Assembly: GCA_021775455.1 (NCBI GenBank)
Contig: JAJFHU010000051.1
Coordinates: forward strand, 1-64,000
Length of the DNA: 64,000 bases
Direction of reading: 5' to 3'
Source of the DNA: Hyphomicrobiales bacterium
GTDB taxonomy: Bacteria; Pseudomonadota; Alphaproteobacteria; Rhizobiales; Rhizobiaceae
Shown: positions 46,676-54,900 of the stretch, piece after piece
How positions within the stretch are numbered: position 1 is the first letter of the stretch
Layout of the letters: every line of letters begins with the position of its first letter
Program-made: the position numbers and the translations under genes
The notes under the pieces: generated by a model
What the model was told of the DNA's origin: nothing
What the model saw: the letters and a program-made list of their open reading frames with translations, nothing else
The model's database searches: none

Positions 46676-47479
46676 TTGGCTCGCTCGGCGCTATTGAATG
46701 TGATGACACAGGCTGCAATGAAAGCCGGGCGGTCTCTTTCCCGTGATTTTGGTGAAGTGCAGAACCTGCAAGTGTCCATGAAGGGGCCGGGTGATTTTGT
46801 CACAAACGCGGACCTCAAAGCTGAAAAAATTGCCCGGCAGGAGCTGGACAAGGCGCGCCCCGGTTTTGGGTTCCTTATGGAAGAAAGTGGCGAAACGAAG
46901 GGGCGGGATCTACAGAACCGGTGGATTGTCGATCCACTGGACGGTACATCAAACTTCCTGCACGGATTGCCGCATTATTGCACTTCCATAGCGCTGGAAC
47001 GTGAAGGTGAAGTGGTGGCCGGGGTAATTTACAACCCGATCAATGATGAATTGTTTGTGGCTGAACGCGGACAGGGAGCATATGTAAACGATACGCGAAT
47101 GCGTGTTGCAGCGCGACGCAACCTTTCTGAATGTATTGTTTCCACGCACATTCCTCACTGGGGTAAAGAAGGTCATTTGGATTTTCTTGCCCAGGAAAAG
47201 AAAATCATGAAGTCGGTTTCCGGTATTCGGTGTACCGGCTCAACCGCTCTCGACCTTGCATATGTTGCTGCGGGGCGGATTGACGGTTGCTGGCAAGTGG
47301 GTCCTGATCCGTGGGATTTTGCGGCTGGCATGATACTGATACGTGAAGCTGGCGGTTTTGTTACCGACATCGAAGGCGGCAAGAACATGTTCTCAACCCA
47401 TTCAATTCTTGCCGGTAACGATTATGTCCACGCCGCACTTAAAGAACGCATCGAGGAAGCAAAAAGTACCACGGCGTGA
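46676..47479 (+). CDS. suhB: Inositol monophosphatase family protein SuhB
   Basis: The 267-residue metal-dependent phosphatase has the motifs EESGET (about 66-71), DPLDGTSNF (about 88-96) and WDFAAGMILIREAGG (about 209-223). It may act on inositol phosphates and, as SuhB in other bacteria, in rRNA antitermination. The start is TTG with AGGAGA eight bases before it. It follows efp in the same direction. Confidence 0.92.
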   Translation: MARSALLNVMTQAAMKAGRSLSRDFGEVQNLQVSMKGPGDFVTNADLKAEKIARQELDKARPGFGFLMEESGETKGRDLQNRWIVDPLDGTSNFLHGLPHYCTSIALEREGEVVAGVIYNPINDELFVAERGQGAYVNDTRMRVAARRNLSECIVSTHIPHWGKEGHLDFLAQEKKIMKSVSGIRCTGSTALDLAYVAAGRIDGCWQVGPDPWDFAAGMILIREAGGFVTDIEGGKNMFSTHSILAGNDYVHAALKERIEEAKSTTA

Positions 47480-47614
47480 GACCGAGATAATCCGGTGCAT
47501 TGTTCAGGTATTGTATATGGTTCAACGCTTTCAATTTCCGGTTATCCAGTATAGCCTTACCACTGACCAAATTTGCTTGAATAACAAGAATATCCTTTAG
47601 TCTGGAGGGGTGAC

Positions 47615-48601
47615 GTGGCCCGGGAATACGATCCGCACAAGCTTTCAAATCCAGGTGTATTTCTGGCGTCCATGATCATTTTTTTGATTATCGTCGGATT
47701 TTTGGCAGCGATACTGTATCGTCAGATTGCAACTGCATTTGTCACAAATCCCGGACTAAACGGTTTGATAATCGGCGTACTCCTTGTTGGTATCCTGCTG
47801 GCTTTGATTCAGGTTCTGCGCCTCATCCCAGAAGTCAAATGGGTCAACAGCTTCCGAAAAGGCAATGCCGAATTGGAAGAAAGTCGCGAACCAGTCATGC
47901 TTGCGCCCATGAAGGCACTGTTGGGTCAATCCGGACAAGATATGACCATTTCAACGCATTCAATGCGATCCATACTGGACTCAATCGGCAACCGTCTGGA
48001 TGAAACCCGGGATATCTCCCGATACCTCATTGGACTGCTTGTTTTTCTTGGTCTGCTCGGAACTTTCTGGGGGCTGTTACAAACGATTGGATCAATCGGT
48101 GAGACCATTCAGTCGCTTGATCCCGGGTCAGGAGACACAAATGATGTGCTCAATTCTCTCAAGACGGGGTTGAAGGCTCCGCTGGATGGTATGGGCACAG
48201 CTTTTTCATCCTCGCTTTTCGGTCTTTCAGGTTCACTGGTTCTTGGATTTCTTGATCTGCAGGCAGGTCGCGCGCAGACCCGTTTTTATACCGAGCTCGA
48301 AAACTGGTTATCGACTGTAACCGATTTGGGGTCAGAGTTATCCTTGGCTCCAGGTGCCAGTAGTGAGGAAATTCGTGCATATATGGACGCAATAACAAAG
48401 CGCTTGCAAGGTACCGACAATTCCAAATCCATGGCAGCAATGGCAAGTCTTGTGGGAAGCATTCAGGAAATGGTTAAACACATGCGCTCCGAACAGCAGA
48501 TCACGCGTGATCAGTTAAAACAGCATGAGGCTCAACAAAAGCAACTTCTAAAATTGATGGAGCAACTCAACACGTTTTTTAGGCGTGCTTCAAAGAGTTA
48601 G
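47615..48601 (+). CDS. MotA/TolQ/ExbB-family stator channel protein
   Basis: The 328-residue protein has two N-terminal membrane helices, a cytoplasmic segment, and a helix pair (RYLIGLLVFLGLLGTFWGLL, then MGTAFSSSLFGLSGSLVLGF) that matches the MotA/ExbB proton-channel motif. A long C-terminal region includes a QEMVKHMRSEQQITRDQLKQ coiled-coil. Start GTG with GGAGGGG. The next gene codes an OmpA/MotB-like partner, so it should form a proton-driven stator; the load is unknown. Confidence 0.85.
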   Translation: MAREYDPHKLSNPGVFLASMIIFLIIVGFLAAILYRQIATAFVTNPGLNGLIIGVLLVGILLALIQVLRLIPEVKWVNSFRKGNAELEESREPVMLAPMKALLGQSGQDMTISTHSMRSILDSIGNRLDETRDISRYLIGLLVFLGLLGTFWGLLQTIGSIGETIQSLDPGSGDTNDVLNSLKTGLKAPLDGMGTAFSSSLFGLSGSLVLGFLDLQAGRAQTRFYTELENWLSTVTDLGSELSLAPGASSEEIRAYMDAITKRLQGTDNSKSMAAMASLVGSIQEMVKHMRSEQQITRDQLKQHEAQQKQLLKLMEQLNTFFRRASKS

Positions 48602-48627
48602 ATTACCAGGGAGATTATTTCTGTTCG

Positions 48628-49659
48628 ATGGCCGGAGTAGGAGCACGATACCGAGAGCGTAGCCTGAACTACTGGCCGGGATTTGTTGACGCGCTGGCGA
48701 CACTGCTGTTGGCAATCATGTTCCTGCTGTCAGTTTTTGTGCTTGCTCAGTTTCTACTGAGTCAGGAAATTACCGGCAAGGATGCGGTGCTCAATCGGCT
48801 CAATTCACAAATTGATGAGTTGACCGCTCTGCTGGCTCTGGAAAAATCCAACAAGCAAAGCTTTGAAGATTCCATTGCTGAATTGCAGGCCTCGCTGGTA
48901 GCGTCGGAAGGGGAAAAGTCACGGCTCCAGCAATTGCTGGAAAGCGGTGCAGGAGAAAGCGATGCAGCTCAAGCGAAAGTTGGGGCGCTAAATTCCAAAC
49001 TTGAGGAAGAACAGCAAATCAGCCAGCGGGCGCTATCCCAGATTGAACTTCTGAACCAGCAAATTTCTGCACTTCGTCGACAAATTTCTGCTCTGGAAGT
49101 TGCGCTGGGTGCATCGGAACAAAGGGATCGGGAAAGCCAAACCAAGATTACTGACCTTGGCAAGCGCCTTAATGTGGCTCTTGCCCAACGCGTTCAGGAG
49201 TTGAATCGTTACCGTTCTGATTTCTTTGGGCGACTGCGCGAAATCCTGGGTGGAAGATCGGACATTCGCATCGTTGGTGACCGGTTTGTTTTCCCGTCGG
49301 AAGTACTGTTTTCTTCAGGTGATGCAGAATTGAATGAAAGTGGCAAGGCAGAGATGCTGAAAGTCGCCAGGGCATTGCTGCAAATAGGGTCAGAAATTCC
49401 AGATGATATAAGTTGGGTTCTACGAGTTGATGGACACACCGATAACATCCCGCTTTCCGGTACTGGGCGAATTCGTGACAACTGGGAACTTTCATCGACG
49501 CGTGCGATGTCTGTTGTTCGTTACTTTATTGAACAAGGTATACCCGCTGGCCGACTTGTCGCTGCCGGTTTTGGAGAATTCCATCCGCTGGAAGAAGGCG
49601 ACACAAATGAGGCTCGGGCAAAAAACCGGCGTATTGAATTAAAACTCACTGAACGCTAA
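48628..49659 (+). CDS. MotB/OmpA-family peptidoglycan-binding stator partner
   Basis: The 343-residue protein has one N-terminal membrane helix with the protonatable Asp21 (FVDALATLLLAIMF), a long coiled-coil (about 45-195), and a C-terminal OmpA-like peptidoglycan-binding domain (about 210-340; VDGHTDNIPL and NRRIELKL). This layout matches MotB, and the pair resembles ZorA-ZorB of Zorya. It lies 26 bases after the channel gene. Confidence 0.87.
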   Translation: MAGVGARYRERSLNYWPGFVDALATLLLAIMFLLSVFVLAQFLLSQEITGKDAVLNRLNSQIDELTALLALEKSNKQSFEDSIAELQASLVASEGEKSRLQQLLESGAGESDAAQAKVGALNSKLEEEQQISQRALSQIELLNQQISALRRQISALEVALGASEQRDRESQTKITDLGKRLNVALAQRVQELNRYRSDFFGRLREILGGRSDIRIVGDRFVFPSEVLFSSGDAELNESGKAEMLKVARALLQIGSEIPDDISWVLRVDGHTDNIPLSGTGRIRDNWELSSTRAMSVVRYFIEQGIPAGRLVAAGFGEFHPLEEGDTNEARAKNRRIELKLTER

Positions 49660-49686
49660 TGCGTTCATTTGAACAACTCGGAAAAC

Positions 49687-51471
49687 TCAGTTGCTGGTTA
49701 TGTTGGCGGTATCAAATTGAAGCTTTGCCAGGCTGGCATAAATTCCTTTCTTGCTGATTAGCGCTTTGTGCGTGCCTTCTTCTGCAATTCTTCCTTGATC
49801 CATAACGAGGATTCGATCTGCCTTCAAAATGGTTGCCAACCGGTGGGCAATAATCAACGTGGTTCGACCTTCCATTAGATGGTCCAGTGCGTCCTGAACC
49901 AGCTTTTCGCTGTGTGCATCGAGTGCACTGGTTGCCTCATCCAGAAGCAAAATTGGCGCGTTCTTCAGTATTGCCCTGGCGATAGCTAAACGCTGGCGTT
50001 GTCCACCGGAAAGCGTAACGCCGCGTTCCCCAAGTTCGGTTTCATAGCCATCTGGCAGCTTGTTGATAAACTCATCCGCATAGGCTGCTTTTGTAGCAGC
50101 AACCACTTCATTCCGGCTCGCTTCGAAATTTCCGTATGCGATATTGTTGTGGGCTGATGTAGCAAAAATTATGCTGTCCTGGGGAACAAGGGCAAATTGC
50201 TGGCGCAGTTCGACTGGATCCAGCTTTTTGATCTCGGTGCCATCAATTGAAATTTTTCCTTTGGTGGCATCATAAAAACGCAGCAGCAGTGAGAACAAAG
50301 TGCTTTTTCCAGCCCCCGAAGGTCCCACAACAGCAACGGTTTCACCCGGATTGATCTTGAATGAGACATTCTCAATAGCCCTGTCCCCGGGTCTGGTCGG
50401 GTAATTGAACGACACAGATGAGAAACGGATGTTACCGGTCACTGGCTCTTTTAGCGTTGAGGGATTTTCCGGTGCTGCAATTGCCGGTTTTTCAGTCAGA
50501 AGTTCAGTTAGCCGTTCGGCTGAGCCTGCGGCTTGTGAAAGCTCTCCCCAGACCTCTGAAAGACCGGCCATGGCGCCGGCTGCAAACACGGCATAAAGCA
50601 AAAACTGCCCCAATGTTCCTGGGGTCAGTTTATTTTCCAGTACGTCCCAAGCCCCAATCCACAAAACTGCTACAACGCTGGAGAACACAAGAATAATTGC
50701 AAATGCGGTCAGAAATGCACGGGTTCGGATCGCCAATCTTGCGGCTTCAAACGCGTATTCAACAGTGTCGGAGAAATTTTGGGAAACACGCTCACCATTT
50801 GTGAAGGCTTGCATGATTCTGACCGATGAAACGGCTTCTGATGCATATGCAGTTGCGTCTGCAAGTTTGTCCTGCGCATTTCGTGCCCGGCGACGGACTG
50901 CACGGCCAAAGGCGACAATGGGCAATACAATCAATGGAATCGCGCCTATGACAATCAATGAAAGGCGTGGCGATGTGTACATCATCATGATGAGTGCACC
51001 CAATCCCAATATTGAATTTCTGAGAGCCAGTGATGCCGTTGCGCCTACGGCAGACTTTATTTGAGTGGTGTCAGCAGTCAGTCGTGAAATAATTTCACCA
51101 GACCGGGCTGTATCATAAAATTCCGCACCCAATTTGGTCAGGTTGGAAAAAACATCCTTTCGCAGGTCTGAGACAACCCGTTCGCCCAGCCAAATGACAA
51201 AATAGTAACGACTGGCACTCGCGACAGCCAGGACCAGTGAGATCAACATCAATACAGCGAAATAGCTGTTTACCAGTTGTGGGTCATTTTCGAAAAAACC
51301 CTTGTCGATCACGCGACGAACCGCAAGGGGCAGTGTCAATGTGGTTGCAGCGGCAAGCACCAAGAAGAACAGGGCTGCGGCTACCCTTAGCCGATAACGG
51401 GAAAGATATGGATAAAGCTGAGCGAGGGGGCGCAGCGCGCGGCGGCGATCTTCTGTATCAGGCTTACTCAT
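49687..51471 (-). CDS. MsbA-like ABC exporter (transmembrane domain fused to ATPase)
   Basis: About 594 residues: a six-helix ABC transmembrane domain (to about 320) and an ATPase domain with Walker A GPSGAGKST, signature LSGGQRQR, Walker B LLLDE and switch His in IAHRL. Half-transporters of this type dimerise to move lipids or drugs. The ATG at 51471 gives the standard start; a GTG at 51486 adds five residues. It faces away from rpmE. Confidence 0.9.
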   Translation of the reverse strand: MSKPDTEDRRRALRPLAQLYPYLSRYRLRVAAALFFLVLAAATTLTLPLAVRRVIDKGFFENDPQLVNSYFAVLMLISLVLAVASASRYYFVIWLGERVVSDLRKDVFSNLTKLGAEFYDTARSGEIISRLTADTTQIKSAVGATASLALRNSILGLGALIMMMYTSPRLSLIVIGAIPLIVLPIVAFGRAVRRRARNAQDKLADATAYASEAVSSVRIMQAFTNGERVSQNFSDTVEYAFEAARLAIRTRAFLTAFAIILVFSSVVAVLWIGAWDVLENKLTPGTLGQFLLYAVFAAGAMAGLSEVWGELSQAAGSAERLTELLTEKPAIAAPENPSTLKEPVTGNIRFSSVSFNYPTRPGDRAIENVSFKINPGETVAVVGPSGAGKSTLFSLLLRFYDATKGKISIDGTEIKKLDPVELRQQFALVPQDSIIFATSAHNNIAYGNFEASRNEVVAATKAAYADEFINKLPDGYETELGERGVTLSGGQRQRLAIARAILKNAPILLLDEATSALDAHSEKLVQDALDHLMEGRTTLIIAHRLATILKADRILVMDQGRIAEEGTHKALISKKGIYASLAKLQFDTANITSN

Positions 51472-51675
51472 GGACGCATACTGCACATGTTTTTGAATGA
51501 TGCCTAGAATAACAAGTCCGGCCTTGTTTCATCGCCAATGGTGATGTATAGGCAGGCGCAAGAATTATTGGTCAATGGTTTCGTTGCATGGCATATCGGA
51601 TGCCGGAAAGCAAAACAAAGTCATTGTGGTGCGCAAATCGCCACAGCCGTAGCAAGATACAGACTGGAACAAACG

Positions 51676-51897
51676 ATGAAAAAAGACATTCACCCGGATT
51701 ATCACACGATCAAAGTTGTGATGACTGACGGCACGGAATATGAAACCCGCTCGACCTGGGGTGCTGAGGGCGATACCATGAACCTTGATATCGATGCTGC
51801 ATCGCATCCTGCATGGACTGGTGGAAACCAACATCTGATTGACCGTGGTGGTCGCGTCTCCCGGTTCAAGAAGAAGTATGAAGGCCTCGGCATCTAA
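51676..51897 (+). CDS. rpmE: 50S ribosomal protein L31 (zinc-free form)
   Basis: The 73-residue protein [19 protein letters not shown]... is the Cys-free alphaproteobacterial L31. It has no CxxC zinc ligands. The ATG at 51676 is clear. A strong terminator follows 21 bases later. Confidence 0.94.
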   Translation: MKKDIHPDYHTIKVVMTDGTEYETRSTWGAEGDTMNLDIDAASHPAWTGGNQHLIDRGGRVSRFKKKYEGLGI

Positions 51898-51918
51898 TTT
51901 TCGAGTAATTAAATTAGG

Positions 51919-51943
51919 AAAACCGGCTTTAGGCCGGTTTTTT
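51919..51943. terminator. Bidirectional terminator between rpmE and DUF1465
   Basis: AACCGGC / GCCGGTT stem with a TTTAG loop is followed by T6 on the plus strand and preceded by A4 (T4 on the minus strand), so it can end both rpmE and the convergent DUF1465 gene. Confidence 0.85.
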
Positions 51944-51974
51944 GTTGTCGGAAACAATCTCGAATTTGCCCTGG

Positions 51975-52487
51975 TCAGCTTCTGTGACGCTTTGCACCCA
52001 AAGCAGTTGAAATGAGATCAATTTGTTGGTCTACCGGATTGTTCATGTCAGCAGTAATTCTCGGTTTTTGGCCGTATAACTCCATATCCAGCTTCATAAC
52101 CCGGTTTTGCAAAGTAATAGAACGGGCAATAAGGTCCAGAAATTCAGGCGGCAATGTCACCCAAGCCGGATTTTCGGATGGATTGGACGGAGGTTCCAGT
52201 TTTATTTTTTTCTTTTCTTCAAGAATTTGATCTCGGGACATTTCGCCTTCATTGGTTGCTCGTTGCAAAAGCAACCAGGAAGCGATCTGCATCAACCGGG
52301 TTGTAAGCCGCATCGACTCGGTCCCGTACAACATGGCGGAATTTCGTGGAAGATCTTTCGCATTTCTGCGCCCTTCACCGTCCAAATATCCGGCACACTC
52401 CTCGACCAGACTCATGCCATCCTGAAACAGTTTCTTGAAACGCCCAGAATGAGCAAACCGTTCAGCCAGATTTACGGTGTTAGACAA
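51975..52487 (-). CDS. DUF1465 protein
   Basis: The 170-residue mainly helical protein matches DUF1465: RFKKLFQDGMSLVEECAGYLDGEGR near the start and ESMRLTTRLMQIASWLLLQRA. Function is unknown; the gene sits next to rpmE and DUF1192 in many Rhizobiales. The start ATG is at 52485-52487. Confidence 0.85.
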   Translation of the reverse strand: MSNTVNLAERFAHSGRFKKLFQDGMSLVEECAGYLDGEGRRNAKDLPRNSAMLYGTESMRLTTRLMQIASWLLLQRATNEGEMSRDQILEEKKKIKLEPPSNPSENPAWVTLPPEFLDLIARSITLQNRVMKLDMELYGQKPRITADMNNPVDQQIDLISTALGAKRHRS

Positions 52488-52686
52488 GGCCTGCTTCCTT
52501 GGTGTTGTTGGTGACGTGCTGGCCGAAACCTAAATCAAAATTGCAGAACCGTAAAGGATGGAGGTCGGTAAGGGTTAACGTTTTGTCGAAGGGATGGATA
52601 CCCGGATTTAGTTGAAATATTGATAACTACGCACAGTTGAGCTTTTGGCTACACATTTGAAATTAAAGGTAATTTTTAAATACAGT

Positions 52687-52800
52687 AAAAAAAAGAGCCG
52701 CATAAGCGGCTCTGAAGAGTTAACAGGGAGGCGTCAAACAGAGTGGACAAACCACTCAGAATGAATCCAGAAAAGTCTGGATATCCCATTAATCCCCCAT
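52687..52800 (-). ncRNA. Candidate structured small RNA or 3'UTR RNA
   Basis: On the minus strand three stems follow each other: CCAGA/TCTGG (52780-52767), GAGTGG/CCACTC (52757-52741) and a perfect GAGCCGC/GCGGCTC terminator (52712-52695) with eight T (to 52687). Between the last two, CCTCCC (52731-52726) lies unpaired and could bind Shine-Dalgarno sequences. It may be a free small RNA or the 3' end of the DUF1192 message (stop at 52891). The 5' end is not fixed. The rest of the 52488-52890 gap shows no gene that I can support. Confidence 0.45.
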
Positions 52801-52890
52801 AAACCTTAATTTAGGGTTAACAAAGAGAAGAAAGCTTTAGCGCGATGGTTTAGATTGCATTAGGTTATCGGAATCTCGTGGAGCATGCAT

Positions 52891-53079
52891 CTATTTTTTG
52901 GCGAAAAGCTCTTCTGCTTTGCTCAAATGTGTAGTCTTTTCTGACCTTGCATGTTGCAGGCGATCAATCTCGACTTTTAAAAGTTCGATTGTCTTTTCAA
53001 GCTCCTCAACCGACAGCAAGGAAAGATCCTGACCAATTGCATAGGCAGACTTCGATTTTTTGATTTCTTCATCTTCCAT
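52891..53079 (-). CDS. DUF1192 small coiled-coil protein
   Basis: The 62-residue protein has the DUF1192 pattern: YAIGQDLSLLSVEELEKTIELLKVEI region and a basic helix with many Lys/Glu. It is likely a coiled-coil; function is unknown. It diverges from trcR and is conserved beside it in Rhizobiales. Confidence 0.85.
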   Translation of the reverse strand: MEDEEIKKSKSAYAIGQDLSLLSVEELEKTIELLKVEIDRLQHARSEKTTHLSKAEELFAKK

Positions 53080-53172
53080 CTTTTGAACCCTTCCAGCGCA
53101 AACACCCCAATTAATTCAGTTTATGATTGTCTGGAAAAAATGCAATTCCCACGGCTCTTACGCCGGTTTTCG

Positions 53173-53201
53173 TTGCAAGAAGATTTACAGACCGCTATAA
53201 G
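53173..53201 (+). promoter_or_regulatory. Promoter of trcR
   Basis: TTGCAA (53173-53178), 17 bases, TATAAG (53196-53201): a good sigma-70-type promoter about 100 bases upstream of the start. Confidence 0.65.
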
Positions 53202-53231
53202 AGGCAGAATTCCACCACAATATGGTGTCCT

Positions 53232-53245
53232 CTCCCGAAAGGGAG
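53232..53245 (+). promoter_or_regulatory. GNRA-loop hairpin in the trcR leader
   Basis: CTCCC-GAAA-GGGAG lies in the transcribed leader; the GAAA loop is a very stable tetraloop. A CCCGGG palindrome follows. No terminator T-run is present. Function is unknown. Confidence 0.45.
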
Positions 53246-53300
53246 CCCCCCAAAACCCGGGCGGGCAAAGGCTCCAAATTTGCTTCAGGAGATGCAATCC

Positions 53301-54026
53301 ATGGCTAATGTACCCCTCATGCCGAAAGCTACCGCAGTTTGGCTGGTAGATAACACTTCGCTGACTTTCGAGCAGGTCGCCACATTTTGCTTCTTGCATC
53401 CGCTGGAAATCAAGGCAATTGCTGACGGTGAAAGTGCCCAGGGTATTAAGGGTATGGATCCGATATCAACCGGGCAACTTACTCGTGATGAAATCCAAAA
53501 AGCGCAAGACGATCCGAACCACAAATTGAAGATGGCTGAACCCAAAGTGTCGGTGCCAACGTTGAAACGCAAAGGTCCAAGATATACACCTTTGTCCAAG
53601 CGGCAGGATCGACCCAATGCAATTTTGTGGTTGGTACGCAGTCATCCTGAATTGAAGGATGCGCAGATTATTCGATTGATCGGGACGACGAAAAACACCA
53701 TACAGGCTATTAGGGAACGTACGCATTGGAATTCAAACAATTTGGTACCAATGGATCCTGTAACCTTGGGTCTTTGCACGCAAATTGCGCTGGATGCTGA
53801 AGTTCAAAAGGCTGAAAAATGGGCACCCAAAAAACCGGAAAGCGAGGAAGATACAGGATTGCAGCCGGCTGAAGAAACGCAGAATTATGGTGCAACAAGT
53901 GCTGCCGACGAACCGCAGGGAAAAGTCAGCGCAGAAGATGTTTTTGCGAACTTCACTGATGGTGAATCTTCAGATGGCGAAGATAATGCTGGTGATGGCT
54001 CTGCAGAAGATACCAACCAGAACTGA
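53301..54026 (+). CDS. trcR: TrcR-like (DUF1013) cell-cycle transcriptional regulator
   Basis: The 241-residue protein matches DUF1013: LMPKATAVWLVDNTSLTFEQVA, FCFLHPLEIKAIADGE, the long basic middle (KRQDRPNAILWLVRSHPEL) and an acidic tail. DUF1013 proteins (TrcR) are essential-type regulators in alphaproteobacteria such as Caulobacter. The ATG at 53301 has AGGAG upstream; the frame back to 53127 overlaps the promoter and is rejected. Confidence 0.85.
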   Translation: MANVPLMPKATAVWLVDNTSLTFEQVATFCFLHPLEIKAIADGESAQGIKGMDPISTGQLTRDEIQKAQDDPNHKLKMAEPKVSVPTLKRKGPRYTPLSKRQDRPNAILWLVRSHPELKDAQIIRLIGTTKNTIQAIRERTHWNSNNLVPMDPVTLGLCTQIALDAEVQKAEKWAPKKPESEEDTGLQPAEETQNYGATSAADEPQGKVSAEDVFANFTDGESSDGEDNAGDGSAEDTNQN

Positions 54027-54042
54027 TTGGTGAGTCCTGACG

Positions 54043-54462
54043 CTAATTTGTGATCTGGCGTTCGATCCACATGCCAAATATCATTGCTGCGATGAAAACC
54101 ACAATACCCAAGTTGGCAATCAGAATTGAGGTAACAGCCGGGCCTGGGCACAAGCCGCCGAGGCCCCAACCAACACCGAACAGTGCTGCACCGACAAGCA
54201 ATCTGTAATCGATTTCTGTTTTTGTTGGCAGATGAAACACATCCGCAAAAAGCGGTGCTGAGCGTTTCTTGAGCAGTTGAAACCCAACCAGCGTGGTCAC
54301 AACCGCGCCACCGATTACCAGCAACAGACTAGGATCCCAAATTCCCGCAACATCCAAAAAATTCAAAACCTTTGCTGGATTGGTCATTTGTGAAACCAAC
54401 AGACCCAGGCCGAGGACAAAACCTGCAATCAAGGCGGAAAGTATCTGCATGTTACCCTCCAA
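54043..54462 (-). CDS. YeeE/YedE family membrane protein, C-terminal half
   Basis: The 139-residue protein has about four hydrophobic segments and the second-half YeeE/YedE motif GVGWGLGGLCPGPAV with its Cys. With the preceding half it would form a complete thiosulfate or sulfur-compound transporter. It overlaps its partner by eleven bases. Confidence 0.85.
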   Translation of the reverse strand: MEGNMQILSALIAGFVLGLGLLVSQMTNPAKVLNFLDVAGIWDPSLLLVIGGAVVTTLVGFQLLKKRSAPLFADVFHLPTKTEIDYRLLVGAALFGVGWGLGGLCPGPAVTSILIANLGIVVFIAAMIFGMWIERQITN

Positions 54463-54889
54463 TCATGTGTCGGGTTACATACACGGTCGCCATCGCTGTG
54501 GCGACAAAAGTGATTGTTGCAATGATAGAGCGCCAGGAAAGACGTGCGATGCCGCAAACTCCATGACCGCTTGTGCAACCGCTACCCAATCTACTTCCAA
54601 AGCCAACCAACATGCCAGCCGCTCCAAGTAGCCACAAATTTGATGACATGGTTTGTTCAGGAGTGCCTCCAGGGAACACTGAATAGGCAATTGGTGAAAT
54701 CGCAAGCCCTGCAACAAATGCCAGATTCACACCGACTCCAGGCGAAAATGGTGGGATCAATCCGGAAACAATGCCGCTAACACCGGCAATTCTTCCGCTG
54801 GACAGCAAGAACCAAACGGCTGCAAGTCCAATCATTACGCCACCTGCGAGTGCAGAAAGTGGGGTGAATTCGGTAGCTGGAATATACAT
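54452..54889 (-). CDS. YeeE/YedE family membrane protein, N-terminal half
   Basis: The 145-residue protein has four to five hydrophobic segments and the first-half motif GSRLGSGCTSGHGVCGIARL, with two Cys that handle sulfur in YeeE. Split versions (PmpA/PmpB-like) are common in alphaproteobacteria. It overlaps the next gene and lies 11 bases after prpE. Confidence 0.87.
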   Translation of the reverse strand: MYIPATEFTPLSALAGGVMIGLAAVWFLLSSGRIAGVSGIVSGLIPPFSPGVGVNLAFVAGLAISPIAYSVFPGGTPEQTMSSNLWLLGAAGMLVGFGSRLGSGCTSGHGVCGIARLSWRSIIATITFVATAMATVYVTRHMIGG

Positions 54890-54900
54890 GCATCCTGACC

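Noticed and set aside
46125-46718. 197-codon minus-strand open frame
   Set aside because: It is the antisense shadow of efp, which is certain.
47615-49659. Zorya anti-phage system
   Set aside because: Only ZorA/ZorB-like genes are present; no ZorC, ZorD or ZorE-like gene lies within the neighbourhood. Kept as a stator pair instead.
52742-52800. Tiny plus-strand frame preceded by AGGGAGG
   Set aside because: Only about 19 codons with a poorly spaced Shine-Dalgarno; the same bases are better explained as stems and the CCTCCC of the minus-strand RNA.
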